This document shows positions 11,307 to 12,676 of a DNA stretch of 12,676 nt, piece by piece. The stretch's first letter is position 1, and the number at the start of each line of letters is the position of its first letter. Where the stretch lies: the NCBI GenBank assembly GCA_037968835.1, contig JBBKWG010000224.1, positions 1 to 12,676 of the forward strand. Direction: 5' to 3'. The DNA comes from JBBKWG01 sp037968835 (GTDB lineage Bacteria; Pseudomonadota; Alphaproteobacteria; Rhodobacterales; Rhodobacteraceae). A model generated the notes under the pieces. That model was not told where the DNA came from. It made no database searches and saw only the letters and a list, made by a program, of their open reading frames with translations. The translations under genes were made by a program, and so were the position numbers.

Positions 11307-12676
11307 TGCGGCAATCCTCCATCCAATGCTTTTACGCCGAGAAGTCGGAGCAGGTCGCACGAACGCTAGGTGTATCGGCGGACACCGGTCTAACTATCGC
11401 CGAGGCCGAAATCCGACTGCAATCCTACGGAGCTAACAGCCTTGAGCGCGAACGGGGCATCAGTGTCTTGCGCATATTCGCGCATCAGTTGCGAAGCATC
11501 ATTGTCTGGCTGTTGGTCCTCGCAGCGACTTTGTCACTTGCGCTCGGCGACACTGCTGAAAGCATCGCTATCTGTGTCGTGCTTTTGATCAATGTGACGA
11601 TAGGGCTGGTGACCGAATTGCAGGCTGCACGGTCGATGGAGGCACTCCAGAAAATTTCGGATTTTCGCACCCGTGTTCGGCGCGCCGGTGAAACAACCAG
11701 TGTCAACGCGAGCGATGTTGTCCCCGGCGATGTCGTACTGCTGGAAGCAGGCGACGTCGTGACTGCGGACCTTAGGCTGATCACGGCGACCAATCTTGAA
11801 GTCGATGAATCAACGCTAACTGGGGAATCCGCCGCTGTCGCCAAGACGACCGATCCGCTTCCGCGCGAAACCGTTTTGGGCGACCGCTTGAACACAGCGT
11901 TCAAGGGGACAAGCGTGACCCGGGGTTCTGCCGAAGGGCTGGTTGTTGCGACGGGCCTCGCCACCGAATTGGGCCAGATCAGCGATCTTGTAAGGCGCGC
12001 GGAATCGAACATCTCGCCACTTGATCGGCGACTGGACAACCTCGGCCACCGGCTCGTCTGGCTCACACTTGCACTGGCCTTCGTGACAATCGTCGCAGGA
12101 CTACTTCGTGGCTATCAGTTTGCCGACATCGCGAAGACAAGTGTCGCCTTGGCAGTTGCTGCAATTCCCGAGGGTCTGCCTGTTGTCGCCACGCTTTGCC
12201 TTGCGCAAGGGATGTGGCGGATGGCGCAACGCAACGCGCTCGTTACTCGCTTGTCGTGCGTTGAAACACTTGGTGCGACAACGCTTCTCATGACGGACAA
12301 GACCGGCACACTGACCGAGAACCGCATGACGCTGGCACGTGTCCTCTTGGCGGAATCCGACGTGGATCTTGCGGACAGCGGCGAAGAAACGGACTTGCTT
12401 GCGGAGCGCCGACTGGGGTCAGCCGGCACAAATGAACCGCTTTGGCAGGCGCTTCGCATCGGCGCGCTCTGCACCAATGCACGCGCCGAAACCGACAAAC
12501 CCAACAGCTTCGTGGGCGATCCCATGGAGACAGCACTTCTCGTCGCTGCAGTCAGTGCTGGCTTGTCATTAGATGACCTGGCAGCCCAAGCGCCCCGGAT
12601 CAACGAATACACATTTTCGTCGGAACGGTTGATGATGGCGACAGTCCATACCGAGGGTTCAACGCATTTGTTTGCT
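11306..12676 (+). CDS. P2-type cation-transporting ATPase (5' part, 457 codons)
   Basis: An inner-membrane pump that phosphorylates itself and moves cations. The reading frame is open to the last base of the window; about the C-terminal half is missing. Visible in order: the cation-ATPase N-terminal domain (about 8-60, ending YGANSLER), helices M1/M2 (about 60-105), the actuator domain with LTGES at 171-175, helices M3/M4 with PEGLP at 288-292, the phosphorylation motif DKTGTLTEN with Asp331, and in the nucleotide domain GDPMETALL (404-412) and FSSERLMM. PEGLP and the N-terminal domain place it among P2 (calcium- or Na/K-like) pumps, not the heavy-metal P1B group, because it lacks CPC in M4 and metal-binding cysteine domains. 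AGGAG lies only 3 bases before the ATG at 11306; a TTG at 11303 is in frame. The exact ion is undetermined. Confidence 0.93.
   Translation, partial: MRQSSIQCFYAEKSEQVARTLGVSADTGLTIAEAEIRLQSYGANSLERERGISVLRIFAHQLRSIIVWLLVLAATLSLALGDTAESIAICVVLLINVTIGLVTELQAARSMEALQKISDFRTRVRRAGETTSVNASDVVPGDVVLLEAGDVVTADLRLITATNLEVDESTLTGESAAVAKTTDPLPRETVLGDRLNTAFKGTSVTRGSAEGLVVATGLATELGQISDLVRRAESNISPLDRRLDNLGHRLVWLTLALAFVTIVAGLLRGYQFADIAKTSVALAVAAIPEGLPVVATLCLAQGMWRMAQRNALVTRLSCVETLGATTLLMTDKTGTLTENRMTLARVLLAESDVDLADSGEETDLLAERRLGSAGTNEPLWQALRIGALCTNARAETDKPNSFVGDPMETALLVAAVSAGLSLDDLAAQAPRINEYTFSSERLMMATVHTEGSTHLFA

Noticed and set aside
11485..12066. Long minus-strand open frame of 193 codons
   Set aside because: It lies antisense to the ATPase domain-bearing frame and its Ser/Thr/Val-rich translation is typical of a shadow frame; the same holds for 12115-12612.
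1..12676. CRISPR arrays, tRNA or rRNA genes, insertion sequences, integrases or attachment repeats
   Set aside because: I looked on both strands by eye and found no repeat-spacer pattern, cloverleaf, transposase motif or long terminal repeats.

Overview
The window looks like part of an alphaproteobacterial chromosome. The strongest marker is a MipZ division-site ATPase, a protein largely confined to Alphaproteobacteria. A GANTC (CcrM-type) site upstream of mipZ, FNR/FixK-type boxes, and moderately GC-rich coding with tightly overlapping genes all fit. I cannot name the genus. No tRNA, rRNA, CRISPR array, insertion sequence or integrase is visible.

Left part (1-7217) reads as a catabolic and uptake island for small nitrogenous compounds. 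On the minus strand, a clear creatinase (375-1589) is followed by the start of an ABC importer ATPase (1-221, cut by the window edge). An ArgE-type M20 deacylase (1844-2989) diverges from the creatinase across a 254-base region that holds a perfect inverted repeat. Converging on the deacylase with only 3 bases between is a minus-strand exbB-exbD-exbD operon (2993-4352) joined by two ATGA overlaps. Divergent from exbB is a plus-strand set: a hydantoinase/dihydropyrimidinase (4453-5889), a VOC-fold gene broken by one in-frame stop (5886-6272), and a class I aldolase of the DapA superfamily with a non-canonical active site (6306-7217). Inference: creatine, and perhaps cyclic ureides such as N-methylhydantoin, are imported and opened, with the ExbBD motor energising outer-membrane uptake.

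Middle (7218-9144): a leader with a promoter-like -10, a GANTC site and a hairpin precedes mipZ (7389-8198). mipZ converges with, and overlaps by 17 bases, an unrecognised two-helix membrane protein on the minus strand (8182-9144).

Right part (9309-12676): a minus-strand cbpA-cbpM co-chaperone pair with a small basic protein downstream diverges from the first 457 codons of a P2-type cation ATPase that runs off the window. The 349-base gap between them holds two FNR/FixK-like boxes. Each sits at class II spacing from a weak -10 sequence pointing to its own gene, so I infer a low-oxygen stress module. A possible 30-codon leader ORF overlaps the ATPase start by TGATG.
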